A stretch of 41,089 nucleotides of DNA from Nonomuraea basaltis (GTDB lineage: Bacteria; Actinomycetota; Actinomycetes; Streptosporangiales; Streptosporangiaceae): NCBI RefSeq assembly GCF_005893125.1, contig NZ_VCJS01000111.1, forward strand, positions 1 to 41,089, read 5' to 3'. Positions within the stretch are counted from its first letter, which is position 1. Every line of letters starts with the position of its first letter. Shown one piece after another: positions 8,783 to 17,046 of the stretch. Below the pieces are notes generated by a model. That model was given only the letters and a program-made list of their open reading frames with translations. It did no database searches and was not told the DNA's origin. Both the position numbers and the translations under genes were made by a program.

Positions 8783-8800
8783 GTCCCGTGACGACGGGAC
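8783..8800. promoter_or_regulatory. Inverted repeat GTCCCGT-GACG-ACGGGAC
   Basis: A perfect 7-bp inverted repeat with a 4-base loop in the 173-bp gap between the MBL-fold gene stop (8859) and the small membrane protein start (8685). It could be a terminator hairpin for the former or an operator for the latter. There is no T-tract. Confidence 0.35.
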
Positions 8801-8858
8801 ACCTGGACGGCGCGACCGTCCGCACCGGCTACGCACAGGCCTTGACACCCCCTGCACG

Positions 8859-9476
8859 TCATACGGCGACAGGGTTGTCCCCGGGGGTGAGGCGGTAGGT
8901 GCGTCCCTCGACGCCCCACTCGCCGAAGGGCGGCCGGTCGCCGCGGTCGAGGGCGCGGATGGACGGGCGCCCGATGTGCGCCAAGATCAGCCGCCTCACG
9001 CCGCGTTCTCTGGCCGCCCGCGCCACCTCAAGGACGCAGGCGTGCCCGCCCACGCCGCCGGCGAAGCGGATCGGCCGGTCCCAGCCCGCGGCGTCGGCGA
9101 ACATCAGGTCCGCTCCGGCTGCCCACTCGGGGAACTCCCAGAACTCCGGCGCCCAGACGGCCCGCGCCCCGGCCGTCTCGATCACGTAGCCGTAGGTGGG
9201 ATGCGAGGTGTGGCGGACCGGCGACGGCCGGATCGCCACCCCGGCGGCCTCATAAGACGCCACCGCGGCGGTCAGGCCCAGGCCCGTGGCGGCTCGGCGA
9301 ATCCGCGGCATCAGCTCGGCTCGCTCGTCGCAGACCAGCCACGCGTCCAGCGCGCCTTCACCCTCGTCTCCGTCCAGCAACACGCGCCGGCCGCGCCAGG
9401 CGGCCAGCAAACCCGCGGGACGGTAGCGGGGCGAGTTCATCGCTCCCACTCCCCAGAGGCGGAGCCGTACGGTCAC
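8859..9476 (-). CDS. MBL-fold-like hydrolase-family protein
   Basis: About 205 residues from the GTG at 9476, or 216 from an ATG at 9509. The N-terminus (LRLWGVGAMNSPRYRPAGLL) and the RHTSHPTYGYVIE, LMFADAAGW and LILAHIGRPS segments follow the order of a metallo-beta-lactamase fold of the RNase Z/PhnP-like branch. The canonical HxHxDH metal motif is not visible, so metal binding and catalysis may be altered or lost. GTG 9476 is preferred because homologues I recall begin with the short basic beta-strand. It is transcribed divergently from a gene remnant and the YoaK-like gene. Confidence 0.6.
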   Translation of the reverse strand: MTVRLRLWGVGAMNSPRYRPAGLLAAWRGRRVLLDGDEGEGALDAWLVCDERAELMPRIRRAATGLGLTAAVASYEAAGVAIRPSPVRHTSHPTYGYVIETAGARAVWAPEFWEFPEWAAGADLMFADAAGWDRPIRFAGGVGGHACVLEVARAARERGVRRLILAHIGRPSIRALDRGDRPPFGEWGVEGRTYRLTPGDNPVAV

Positions 9477-9480
9477 GGAC

Positions 9481-9720
9481 TCGTGCTGCCCATGGGCAGG
9501 GCCCCGCAACCCGTACGGGCCGCGGCTGCACGGCTGCGCCGAGCAGTTGCGCTCGCGCGACGACGTTCACCGCGTGTCGCTCTTCGACGCCCTCGCCATG
9601 CCACCGCTGGGACGCCTGCCGTACATCCGAGACCACCGGGAATCCATCCACCTGCGGCGCTTCGACGTGGTCGTGCTCATCGAGGCGGTGGACCTGGCCG
9701 GCCGTCTCGGTCTGCTGTGA
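9481..9720 (+). pseudogene. Probable 5'-truncated gene remnant
   Basis: This frame is open across 9481-9720 and ends with TGA at 9718-9720. The translation looks like real protein, for example RDDVHRVSLFDALAMPPLG, then SIHLRRFDVVVLIEAVDL, with a regular alternation of hydrophobic beta-strands and no good start codon or ribosome-binding site upstream. I read it as the remnant of a small alpha/beta-barrel-type protein that has lost its 5' end. The family is not identified, and an internal ATG at 9598 could still yield a 40-residue peptide. Confidence 0.4.
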
Positions 9721-9770
9721 GCGGTGCGGCGCTTGGGCTGCTCGCCGACAGATGGTGAGAGCTTGGATCC

Positions 9771-10451
9771 ATGTGCCTCAAACGGGAGAGTGAGCCGACC
9801 GGACTCGCCCTGGTTCTCACGATCCTGGCCGGGTTGGTGGACGCGGCCGTCTTTCTGAAGATGGGCGGCGTGTTCGTGGCCAATCAGACGGGAAACTGCG
9901 TGCTGCTGGCCATTGGGCTCGCTGAGCATCTCCCGCCCGACGGCACAGACGAGGCCGCGTCCGGCGTCGTCGGCGTGACGGGGCCGTTGACCTCCCTGCC
10001 GGCGTTCGGTCTCGGCGCAGCGGCTGCGGGGTGGCTGGGGCGGGCCGGGGTCCTGGCCCGCATCTGGCCGCTGCTGGGGGCTGAGGCGCTCCTGCTGGCA
10101 GGGGTGGCGGCTCTGCCAGGTCCGGCCGCGGTGCGCGTGGGAATGGCGGCCGCCGCCATGGGAATCCAAAGTGTGCAGGCGGTGCGGCTCGGCCTTCCCG
10201 GGGTGATCACCACGGTGGTCACCGGCACGGTGGCTGCGCTGTTCGCCCGAACCGCCGAGCAACCCCGGCGACGGCACCGCGCGGCCATGCTCGGCATGGT
10301 CTGGCTGCTGTACGTCGTCGGCGCCATCATCGGCGCAGCAGGCGCACGCATCTGGTCGCTCAGCGTGGTCTGCTGGTGCGCCGTAGCGATCGTCGGCGCG
10401 GGAGCAGTCCTCACCCGGCAGCATGTCCTGCCGGACATCGAGGATGCCTAG
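9771..10451 (+). CDS. YoaK/DUF1275-family membrane protein
   Basis: A 226-residue polytopic membrane protein of the YoaK (DUF1275) family, whose function is unknown. Signature segments are GLVDAAVFLKMGGVFVANQTGN near the N-terminus (family pattern: D-A-x-F-L ... F-V-A-N-Q-T-G-N), then six or so hydrophobic segments, with GIQSVQAVRLGLPGVITTVV late in the protein. The ATG at 9771 is preceded by a GGTGAGAG-type ribosome-binding site. It is a stand-alone gene running towards the tRNA cluster. Confidence 0.88.
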   Translation: MCLKRESEPTGLALVLTILAGLVDAAVFLKMGGVFVANQTGNCVLLAIGLAEHLPPDGTDEAASGVVGVTGPLTSLPAFGLGAAAAGWLGRAGVLARIWPLLGAEALLLAGVAALPGPAAVRVGMAAAAMGIQSVQAVRLGLPGVITTVVTGTVAALFARTAEQPRRRHRAAMLGMVWLLYVVGAIIGAAGARIWSLSVVCWCAVAIVGAGAVLTRQHVLPDIEDA

Positions 10452-10567
10452 GTGGCGACCTGCGGACGGCAGAGCTGAGGATGCTCATCGGCCGGCTTCT
10501 CGGCACAGTCAAAGGACGGTCGAACGACCAAGAGGCTGCCGCGCCTAGCCTCTCACCTGGTAAAGCC

Positions 10568-10642
10568 TGGTGGACGATACTGGGATTGAACCAGTGACCT
10601 CTTCCGTGTCAGGGAAGCGCTCTCCCGCTGAGCTAATCGTCC
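10568..10642 (-). tRNA. tRNA-Val (anticodon GAC)
   Basis: Complete cloverleaf on the minus strand: the acceptor GGACGAT pairs with ATCGTCC, the D arm reads AGCTCAGCGGGAGAGC, the anticodon stem CTTCC/GGAAG encloses CTGACAC (anticodon GAC), and the T arm contains GGTTCAATCC. The discriminator is A, followed by an encoded CCA (10568-10570). It is the last gene of a Gly-Cys-Val cluster. Confidence 0.97.
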
Positions 10643-10647
10643 TTGTG

Positions 10648-10718
10648 AGGTGGCGACGGGATTTGAACCCGTGTGGACGGCTTTGCAGGCCGCTGCCTCG
10701 CCTCTCGGCCACGCCACC
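10648..10718 (-). tRNA. tRNA-Cys (anticodon GCA)
   Basis: Acceptor GGTGGCG/CGCCACC with discriminator U and a GGTTCAAATCC T arm. The anticodon loop CTGCAAA gives GCA. No CCA is encoded. It sits 5 bp upstream of tRNA-Val(GAC) in the same transcript. Confidence 0.97.
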
Positions 10719-10733
10719 GAGCCGGAAGCTCCG

Positions 10734-10805
10734 AGCGGAAGACGGGATTCGAACCCGCGACCCTCACCTTGGCAAGGTGATGCTCTACCACTGAGCCACT
10801 TCCGC
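10734..10805 (-). tRNA. tRNA-Gly (anticodon GCC)
   Basis: Acceptor GCGGAAG/CTTCCGC with discriminator U, D arm TGGCTCAGTGGTAGAGCA, anticodon loop TTGCCAA (GCC) and T-arm GGTTCGAATCC. It is the first tRNA of the Gly-Cys-Val cluster, and no CCA is encoded. Confidence 0.97.
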
Positions 10806-10886
10806 ATCCGCCCCGCTCGCGCCGGGCGACGAGAGAACTGTAGCGAATCCTGGCCGAGTCCCCAAACCGGAATACGCCCGCGCAGG

Positions 10887-11612
10887 TCAGGTGTGGCCGC
10901 CGTTGACCGTGACGCGCTGCCCGGTGACGAACGCGCCGCCGTCCGAGGCGAGGAACGACACCGCCGCCGCCACGTCCGCGGGGGTGCCGATCCGGCGCAG
11001 CGGCACCTCCGCCAGGTAGCCGCTCTGGTCGAGATCAGCGTGCCGCTCCACGGGGATCCAGCCGGGGGCGACGACGTTGACCGTGATGCCGTACGGGCCC
11101 AGCTCCCTCGCCCACGCCTCGGTCAGCGCGTGCTGGGCGCCCTTGGCCGCGATGTACGCCGACATGCCGGGCAGATTGCGGTCGACGATGTCGGAGCCGA
11201 TCTGGATGACGCGGCCGCCGCCCCGTTCCCTCATGCCGGGCAGGACCGCCTGAACCAGCAGGGTGGGGCTCTTGACGAAGAAGCGGAGCTGGTCGAGGTG
11301 CGCCTCCCAGGTGAGGTCCGCCAAGGGGATCGACGGCTGCGGGCCGGTCGCGTTCGCCACCAGCACGCCCACAGGGCCGAGCCGCTCGGTGACCTGGGCG
11401 ATCAGGTGCACCACGTCGGTCTCGTCCGTGACGTCGGCGGGGAACGCCTCCGCGGTGCCGCCTGCGGCGCGGATGCCGTCCACCACCTGCTGGAGTCCGG
11501 CCGAGTCCGCGCGGGAGTTGACGGCGACGGCCAGGCCGTCGGTGGCCAGCCGGTGCGCGATCACGGCTCCGAGGCCGCGGGACGCGCCGGTGACGAGGGC
11601 GACTGAGGTCAT
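10887..11612 (-). CDS. Short-chain dehydrogenase/reductase (SDR)
   Basis: NAD(P)-dependent oxidoreductase of 241 residues with the classical SDR pattern. The cofactor glycine motif TGASRGLG is at residues 8-15. The catalytic Ser140 is in IQIGS, and Tyr153 and Lys157 are in YIAAK. The usual NNAG appears as ANATG (residues 86-90). The segment after the catalytic Lys (NVVAPGW) and the C-terminal GQRVTVNGG are typical of 3-oxoacyl-ACP-reductase-like members. The substrate cannot be inferred. The gene runs away from the ferritin-like gene and ends 81 bp before the tRNA-Gly gene. Confidence 0.9.
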   Translation of the reverse strand: MTSVALVTGASRGLGAVIAHRLATDGLAVAVNSRADSAGLQQVVDGIRAAGGTAEAFPADVTDETDVVHLIAQVTERLGPVGVLVANATGPQPSIPLADLTWEAHLDQLRFFVKSPTLLVQAVLPGMRERGGGRVIQIGSDIVDRNLPGMSAYIAAKGAQHALTEAWARELGPYGITVNVVAPGWIPVERHADLDQSGYLAEVPLRRIGTPADVAAAVSFLASDGGAFVTGQRVTVNGGHT

Positions 11613-11650
11613 GGAAGCCGACTCTAGCCACCGGGTCGGCGCAGCGCCCT

Positions 11651-12850
11651 CTAGGGGCTGCGCTGGAGGCCCGCCGGGTGCGGCACCGCCATCTCCAGGC
11701 GGTAGTCCTGACCGGAGATGGCGCGGTTGTCGTCGATGACCTGCTCCGACGGCGGCTTCTCGCCGCCCATGATCGCCTCCTGCATCCTCGTGAAGCGCTC
11801 GTGCGCCTCCCGCACGTACCCGGTGCCCAGGGTGGTGTGGTCGATCTGGGTGGCGAGCAGGTCGCGCAGGTAAGCCTTGTTCGGTTCGAACGTCACCGGC
11901 GGCGGCAGGGCCGGGGCCAGCACCTGGTCCGGGTCGCGGCCGTCGAACCGCTTGAACAGCTCGGCCGCGAGGCGGAGATGCTCCAGCTCCATCCCCAGAT
12001 GCAGCTCCCAGATGCGCTTCACCCTGGGATCGGACTCGGTCTCCATGAAGGAGTAGTAGAGGTAGCACTCGTTGTACTCGTGGTTGAGCAGCCGTTCCCA
12101 CCAGCTCTCGCCGGGGTCGACGAGCGACTCGTAGTGGGTGACGTGCTCCTCCTCGATCAGCCCGATCTCCTGGTAGAGCCGGCGCGCGATCGGCTCCATG
12201 TGCATGGGGCCGACGTTCATGTAGAAGTTCATCGTCTGCTGCTCGGCCGCCGTGATCGTGAGCGCGTGCAGGCGGGACAGCGGCTCCGTCACGCTCCTGC
12301 GGTACGGCTCGCGCACGTTGTCCATGCCGTCGCGGTGGTGCAGGTACGTCGGCCGGCCTGGCATGACCTCGGTGAGCTGGTCGACGATCTTCTCGGCCTT
12401 GCGGTGCTCGATCATCTCGTACAGGTTGGCGTAGCGGTAGAGGTGATCGAAGTCCTCCAGGACGCCGAACTCGTACGCCTTGCTCAGGTAGGGATCGGGC
12501 TCCATGCGGGCCACCCAGGCGGTCAGGTCCACGGCGACCTGCTCGTAGGCGATGGTGGTCTCCAGCACCGAGGCGGCCCCGGGCAGCAGCCAGTTGACCG
12601 CCTTCTGCTGCTGGGACTCGATGTAGCGGACCTGGGCCAGCTGCCGCTTGAGCTCGACGTCGGGGCAGTGCCGGGCGAACTGGTGGCTGAACAGGATCGC
12701 CTCCACCTCGATGCCGTTCATCGCGATGATCCGGCACCGGGTGTACGGGTCGGCATGATCGGGATCGATGGGCGTGACGTTCAGCTCGCGCCAGTCGCGC
12801 AGCTGATCGTCCAGCGGGATACCCCGCTCCTGCAACGGGTCGAAGGCCAT
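11651..12850 (-). CDS. Ferritin-like (di-iron type) protein of unknown function
   Basis: A 399-residue, mostly helical, Glu/His-rich cytosolic protein. Two ExxH pairs, EEEH (in LIEEEHVTHYESL) and ELEH (in LGMELEHLRLAAEL), plus further Glu-rich helices (LYEMIEHRKAEK, ETTIAYEQVAVDL) are what a four-helix di-iron bundle would show. I recognise no named enzyme. The ATG at 12850 is preferred over a TTG at 12883 that lies directly on a GGAGG. It is divergent from the hemerythrin-like gene across 112 bp, which suggests a shared iron- or oxygen-related role. Confidence 0.6.
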   Translation of the reverse strand: MAFDPLQERGIPLDDQLRDWRELNVTPIDPDHADPYTRCRIIAMNGIEVEAILFSHQFARHCPDVELKRQLAQVRYIESQQQKAVNWLLPGAASVLETTIAYEQVAVDLTAWVARMEPDPYLSKAYEFGVLEDFDHLYRYANLYEMIEHRKAEKIVDQLTEVMPGRPTYLHHRDGMDNVREPYRRSVTEPLSRLHALTITAAEQQTMNFYMNVGPMHMEPIARRLYQEIGLIEEEHVTHYESLVDPGESWWERLLNHEYNECYLYYSFMETESDPRVKRIWELHLGMELEHLRLAAELFKRFDGRDPDQVLAPALPPPVTFEPNKAYLRDLLATQIDHTTLGTGYVREAHERFTRMQEAIMGGEKPPSEQVIDDNRAISGQDYRLEMAVPHPAGLQRSP

Positions 12851-12962
12851 GTCGCCGCCCGTACCCGGGGACCGGCCGGGCAACCTCCGCGTTGCCTCCT
12901 CGAACGGCCCGCGTTCGGTAAGAAAACGCGTGCCGTCCGCCGCCCCCGGGTAGGGCGCTGGA

Positions 12963-13514
12963 GTGGGTGAACACGATGTGATCGAGCTGCTGATGGCTCA
13001 GCACGGGCAGATCAGGGACCTGTTCGACGAGGTCGAGCAGGCGCCGCAGGACAAGGTGGAGGCCGCGTTCGGCCGGTTGACGCGGATGCTGTCCGTGCAC
13101 GAGACCGCCGAGGAGGAGATCGTCCACCCGTACGCGCGCAGGAAGCTCGACAACGGGCAGGGCGTGGTCGCCGACCGGCTGCGCGAGGAGAACCACGCCA
13201 AGCGGCTCCTCCTCGACCTGCACAGGAACGGCGTGGACCATCCCCGGTTCTGGGAGCGCCTCGCCGAGCTGCGTACTGCCGTGACGGCGCACGCGCGCGG
13301 CGAGGAGCGGTACGAGTTCGCCAAACTGCGCGCGCACACCTCCACGGCCGAGCGGCGGGCGATGGCGGCGGCGGTGCGGGCGGCCGAGAGACTCGCGCCG
13401 ACGCGCCCGCATCCCGGCACGGAGTCCGCCACCAAGAACGTGCTGCTGGGGACGCCCATCGCGGTCATGGACCGGGCCCGGGAGGTGATCCGCAAGGCTC
13501 TCGGAAAGGACTGA
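12963..13514 (+). CDS. Hemerythrin-like (HHE) domain protein
   Basis: A 183-residue protein with the His/Glu spacing of the HHE cation-binding domain. Successive ligand candidates are QHGQIRDLF (His at about 14), VHETAEEEIVHP (His, Glu, His around 45-55), ENHAKRLLLDLH (His at about 78) and AHARGEERYEF (His/Glu around 110-116). Such domains bind a non-haem di-iron centre and sense or scavenge oxygen, NO or iron. The C-terminal 50 residues are Arg/Ala-rich and not part of the domain. The start is GTG 12963. It is divergent from the ferritin-like gene. Confidence 0.85.
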   Translation: MGEHDVIELLMAQHGQIRDLFDEVEQAPQDKVEAAFGRLTRMLSVHETAEEEIVHPYARRKLDNGQGVVADRLREENHAKRLLLDLHRNGVDHPRFWERLAELRTAVTAHARGEERYEFAKLRAHTSTAERRAMAAAVRAAERLAPTRPHPGTESATKNVLLGTPIAVMDRAREVIRKALGKD

Positions 13515-13563
13515 GGGCATCCTTCGACGACGGGCGAAATGTCGGCGTATTAGTGTCGGGAGC

Positions 13564-14271
13564 ATGGAGTACATCGCTCGTGACGCCGACATCGCCCCCG
13601 TGGCCGCGCTCATCGCGGATCCGACCCGGGCGGCCATCCTGACGGCCCTGCTCGACGGCCGCGCGCTGGCGGCCGGCGAGCTGGCCAGGGTCGCGGGCGT
13701 GAGCGCCGCCACCGCGAGCGCGCACCTGGCCAGGCTGCTCGACGGCCGGCTGGTGGACGTCGTACGCCAGGGCCGCCACCGCTACTACCGGCTGGCCGGG
13801 CACGAGGTGGCCGAGGTGCTCGAGGTGCTGGCCAGGATCAGCGCCCGCCCGCCCGTGCGGTCCCTGCGCCAGTCCAGGCAGGCCAGGCTGCTGGAGGAGG
13901 CCCGCACCTGCTACGACCACCTGGCCGGGCGCGCCGGGGTGGGGCTGCTGGACCGGCTCAGGGAGGGCGGCTACTACGCGGCGCAGGACCTGACCGGCGA
14001 GGGGGAGCGGCTGCTGGCGGGGCTCGGCGTGGACGTCGCGGGCGCGCGGCGGTCGAGGCGGCGGTTCGCGCCCGAATGCCTGGACTGGACCGAGCGCCGG
14101 TCCCACCTCGGCGGGGCGCTGGGGGCGGCGGTCACCGAGGCGCTGTTCGAGCGGGGATGGTATCGGCGGGGGAACGTTCCGAGGGCGGTGATCCTCACCG
14201 AGGAGGGCAGGGAGGGGCTGTCGGCGATGTTCCCGAGTAAGGAGCTAACATCGCATACGCCGGTTACCTAG
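13564..14271 (+). CDS. ArsR-family winged-helix transcriptional regulator
   Basis: A 235-residue protein with an N-terminal ArsR-type winged helix (about residues 10-85). The segment IADPTRAAILTALLDGR is followed by the recognition helix region GVSAATASAHLARLLDGRLV and a wing, RQGRHRYYRL. No Cys-rich metal site is visible. The C-terminal part (about 100-225) is a second helical region with RRRFAPECLDWTERRSHLGG, seen in longer actinobacterial ArsR proteins. It ends 19 bp before hutH, so the two are probably cotranscribed and the regulator may control hutH. Confidence 0.88.
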   Translation: MEYIARDADIAPVAALIADPTRAAILTALLDGRALAAGELARVAGVSAATASAHLARLLDGRLVDVVRQGRHRYYRLAGHEVAEVLEVLARISARPPVRSLRQSRQARLLEEARTCYDHLAGRAGVGLLDRLREGGYYAAQDLTGEGERLLAGLGVDVAGARRSRRRFAPECLDWTERRSHLGGALGAAVTEALFERGWYRRGNVPRAVILTEEGREGLSAMFPSKELTSHTPVT

Positions 14272-14290
14272 CAAGCGAGAGTGACGCATC

Positions 14291-15841
14291 ATGCGCGACA
14301 ACGGAGTCGTGAACGTCGGCCCTGGGCCGCTGACCCCCGAACACGTGATCGAGGTGGCCCGGCACGGGGCCGCAGTCCAGCTCACCGACGACGCGGTGGC
14401 CGCCATGTCGGCCGCCCGCCAGCGGGTGGACGAGCTGGCCGAGAGCCCGACGCCCTCGTACGGCGTCTCGACGGGGTTCGGAGCGCTCGCCACCCGGCAC
14501 ATCGATCCCGCGCTGCGCACCCAGCTCCAGCGCTCGCTCGTCCGCTCCCACGCGGCGGGCAGCGGGCCCGAGGTGGAGACCGAGGTCGTGCGCGCGCTCA
14601 TGCTGCTGCGCCTGCGCACGCTGGCCTCCGGCCACACCGGCGTCCGGCCGAACACCGCCAAGACCCTGGCCGCGCTGATCAGCGCGGGGATCACGCCGAT
14701 CGTGCACGAATACGGCAGCCTCGGCTGCTCGGGCGACCTGGCGCCGCTCGCGCACGTCGCCCTCACGCTCATGGGCGAGGGCGTCGTACGCGACAAGGAA
14801 GGCAAGATCCAGCCGGCGGCCGAGGCGCTCAAGCAGGCCGGCATCGAGCCCGTCGAGCTGGCCGCCAAGGAGGGCCTGGCGCTCATCAACGGCACGGACG
14901 GCATGCTCGGCATGCTGATCCTCGCCATCCACGACCTCACCACGCTCGTCAGGACCGCCGACGTGAGCGCCGCGATGAGCGTGGAGGCGCTGCTGGGCAC
15001 CGACGCGGTGTTCGCCCCCGAGTTGCAGGCGCTGCGGCCGCACCCGGGGCAGGCGCGCTCCGCCGCCAACATGATCAGGATCCTCAGCGACTCCGGCATC
15101 ATGGCCAGCCACCGCGACCCGGAGGCGTGCACCCGCGTCCAGGACGCCTACTCCCTGCGCTGCGCCCCGCAGGTCGCCGGCGCCGTCCGCGACACGATCG
15201 CGCACGCCGCCACCGTGGCCGGCTGGGAGCTGGCGAGCGCCGTCGACAACCCCGCCGTGCTCGCCGACGGCCGCGTCGAGTCCAACGGCAACTTCCACGG
15301 CGCGCCCATCGGGTACGTCCTGGACTTCCTCGCCGTCGTGGCCGCCGACCTGGCCTCGATGTCCGAACGCCGTACCGACCGGTTCCTGGACGTGGCCCGC
15401 AACCACGGCCTGCCCGCGTTCCTGGCCCACGACCCCGGCGTGGACTCCGGGCACATGATCGCCCAGTACACCCAGGCCGCGATCGTCTCCGAGCTGAAGC
15501 GCCTCGCCACGCCGGCGAGCGTGGACTCCATCCCCAGCTCGGCCATGCAGGAGGACCACGTCTCCATGGGCTGGTCGGCCGCGCGCAAGCTGCGCAGGTC
15601 GATCGACGGGCTGACCCGGGTGCTGGCCATCGAGGTCCTCACCGCCGCCCGCGCGATCGACCTGCGGGCCCCGCTGGAGCCCGCGCCCGCCACGGCCGCC
15701 GTGGTCAGGGCGCTGCGGGAGACCGTGCCCGCCCCCGGCCCCGACCGGTTCCTGGCGCCGGAGATCGACTCCGCCGTCCGCCTGGTCGCCGACGGCGGCG
15801 TGGTGGCGGCCGCGGAGTCCGTCACCGGCTCCCTGGCCTGA
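14291..15841 (+). CDS. hutH: Histidine ammonia-lyase
   Basis: Converts L-histidine to trans-urocanate and ammonia, the first step of histidine degradation. The 516-residue length fits. The catalytic MIO cofactor forms autocatalytically from the triad Cys146-Ser147-Gly148 in GSLGCSGDLAPLAH, the Cys-Ser-Gly form I recall from actinobacterial HutH. The active-site Tyr57 is in YGVSTGFGAL. Other family stretches are NGTDGMLGML, NFHGAPIGYVLD and QEDHVSMGWSAARKLR. No hutU, hutI or hutG gene is nearby. The gene overlaps the convergent dehydrogenase-RidA gene by 20 bp at its 3' end. Confidence 0.95.
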   Translation: MRDNGVVNVGPGPLTPEHVIEVARHGAAVQLTDDAVAAMSAARQRVDELAESPTPSYGVSTGFGALATRHIDPALRTQLQRSLVRSHAAGSGPEVETEVVRALMLLRLRTLASGHTGVRPNTAKTLAALISAGITPIVHEYGSLGCSGDLAPLAHVALTLMGEGVVRDKEGKIQPAAEALKQAGIEPVELAAKEGLALINGTDGMLGMLILAIHDLTTLVRTADVSAAMSVEALLGTDAVFAPELQALRPHPGQARSAANMIRILSDSGIMASHRDPEACTRVQDAYSLRCAPQVAGAVRDTIAHAATVAGWELASAVDNPAVLADGRVESNGNFHGAPIGYVLDFLAVVAADLASMSERRTDRFLDVARNHGLPAFLAHDPGVDSGHMIAQYTQAAIVSELKRLATPASVDSIPSSAMQEDHVSMGWSAARKLRRSIDGLTRVLAIEVLTAARAIDLRAPLEPAPATAAVVRALRETVPAPGPDRFLAPEIDSAVRLVADGGVVAAAESVTGSLA

Positions 15842-16988
15842 GCGCCACGATCAGGTCCACCTCGAGCAGCAGGCCCGGCATGAACAGCTTCGACACCTCC
15901 ACGGTGGTGCTGGCCGGGGGCGTGCCGGTGATGTACTTGCGGCGCACCGCGCCGTACTCCGCGCGCGCCTCCATGTCCGTCACATACGTCCTGATGAACG
16001 CGATGTCGTCGAACGTGGCCCCCTGATCGGCCAGGATGTGCCCGATGACCTGGAAGACGTGCTCGGCCTGGGCGGCCATGGAGCCCTCGCCGACGATGTT
16101 CCCGTGCTCGTCGAAGGCGGCCTGGCCGGAGACGTAGAGCATGTCGCCGACGCGGACGGCGTGTGAGTACATGCCGTTCGTGGCCGGGATAGCCGGCACG
16201 TTGACCGGCACCGCCCGGGAACCGGGCCGGCCCCCGGCATGATCCACGATCGCCGTCAGATCCTGCTCGCCCAGCCCGGCCTCCCGCGCCTCCCGCAGCC
16301 GGGCCCTGGCGGCCGTGGCCAGCGACGCGCCCTCCCACGCCCCCAGCTCCAGGTCCTTGGCCGCGTGGGCCAGGGAGTAGCGGGTCTGCGCGGCGGGCAC
16401 GCGCAGCCGCTCCGCCAGCGCGCCCAGCGGAGTGCCCGACAGCACGTCGATCAGCGCGCCGCGGTCCACGCCGTGCGCCTCGCCGTAGGCGAACGTCTCC
16501 GCCAGCAGCACCTGCGCCGGCACCAGCGCGCTCATGACGGCGATCTTCATGGCCGCGCCCGCCCCCAGCGGCCCGAGCTCCCGCACGGACCCGAACACCG
16601 GCAGCACCTCGCGGCAGCCCGCCAGATCACCACCGGCCAGCACGGTCAGCGTGCCGTCCGTGGCGGGGCCCACGCTGCCCAGCACCGGCGCGTCCACGAG
16701 CCCGACCGACGGCGGCAGCAGCGCCCGCAGCTCACGCACCGCCTCGGGGCCGATCGTGGACATCTCGACCACCGTCGCGCCGGGCCGCAGCCCCGGCAGC
16801 GCCGCCGCCAGCACCTCGCGCACCGCGGCGGGGTCGCTGAGCATCGTGATGACCAGGTCCGCGCCGTCCACCGCTTCGGCGGCCGAGACGCCGGTCCCGC
16901 GGCGCCACGTCGTCACCTTGTGCCCGGCGTCCACGAGCCGCCGCGCCATGGGGGCGCCCATGCGCCCCTGTCCGAGAAAAGCAATCAT
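15822..16988 (-). CDS. Beta-hydroxyacid dehydrogenase/imine-reductase-like protein fused to a RidA-family domain
   Basis: A 388-residue two-domain protein. Residues 1-160 form an NAD(P)-binding Rossmann domain of the 3-hydroxyisobutyrate dehydrogenase/6PGDH superfamily (FLGQGRMGAPMARRL at the start, MSTIGPEAV at about 76). Residues 160-255 are the helical dimerisation part with Lys148 (GAGAAMK) and KDLELG. After a Gly/Pro-rich linker, residues 260-388 are a complete RidA/YjgF domain (YVSGQAAFD, FIRTYVTDME, PASTTVEV). The arginine needed for imine hydrolysis in archetypal RidA is replaced by Ser360. The ATG at 16988 is preferred over a TTG six bases upstream. It is divergent from a LysR regulator over 58 bp, which probably controls it. 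Confidence 0.85.
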   Translation of the reverse strand: MIAFLGQGRMGAPMARRLVDAGHKVTTWRRGTGVSAAEAVDGADLVITMLSDPAAVREVLAAALPGLRPGATVVEMSTIGPEAVRELRALLPPSVGLVDAPVLGSVGPATDGTLTVLAGGDLAGCREVLPVFGSVRELGPLGAGAAMKIAVMSALVPAQVLLAETFAYGEAHGVDRGALIDVLSGTPLGALAERLRVPAAQTRYSLAHAAKDLELGAWEGASLATAARARLREAREAGLGEQDLTAIVDHAGGRPGSRAVPVNVPAIPATNGMYSHAVRVGDMLYVSGQAAFDEHGNIVGEGSMAAQAEHVFQVIGHILADQGATFDDIAFIRTYVTDMEARAEYGAVRRKYITGTPPASTTVEVSKLFMPGLLLEVDLIVALRPGSR

Positions 16989-17046
16989 GCGCAACAGTCA
17001 ACCCGGATGCGAGGTATTCCACCACCGACTAGATTGCATATCAGCC

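Noticed and set aside
14711..14752. Cys-Ser-Gly instead of Ala-Ser-Gly in the MIO triad of HutH
   Set aside because: I recall the same GSLGCSGDL form in Streptomyces HutH proteins, so it is normal for actinobacteria and not an active-site defect.
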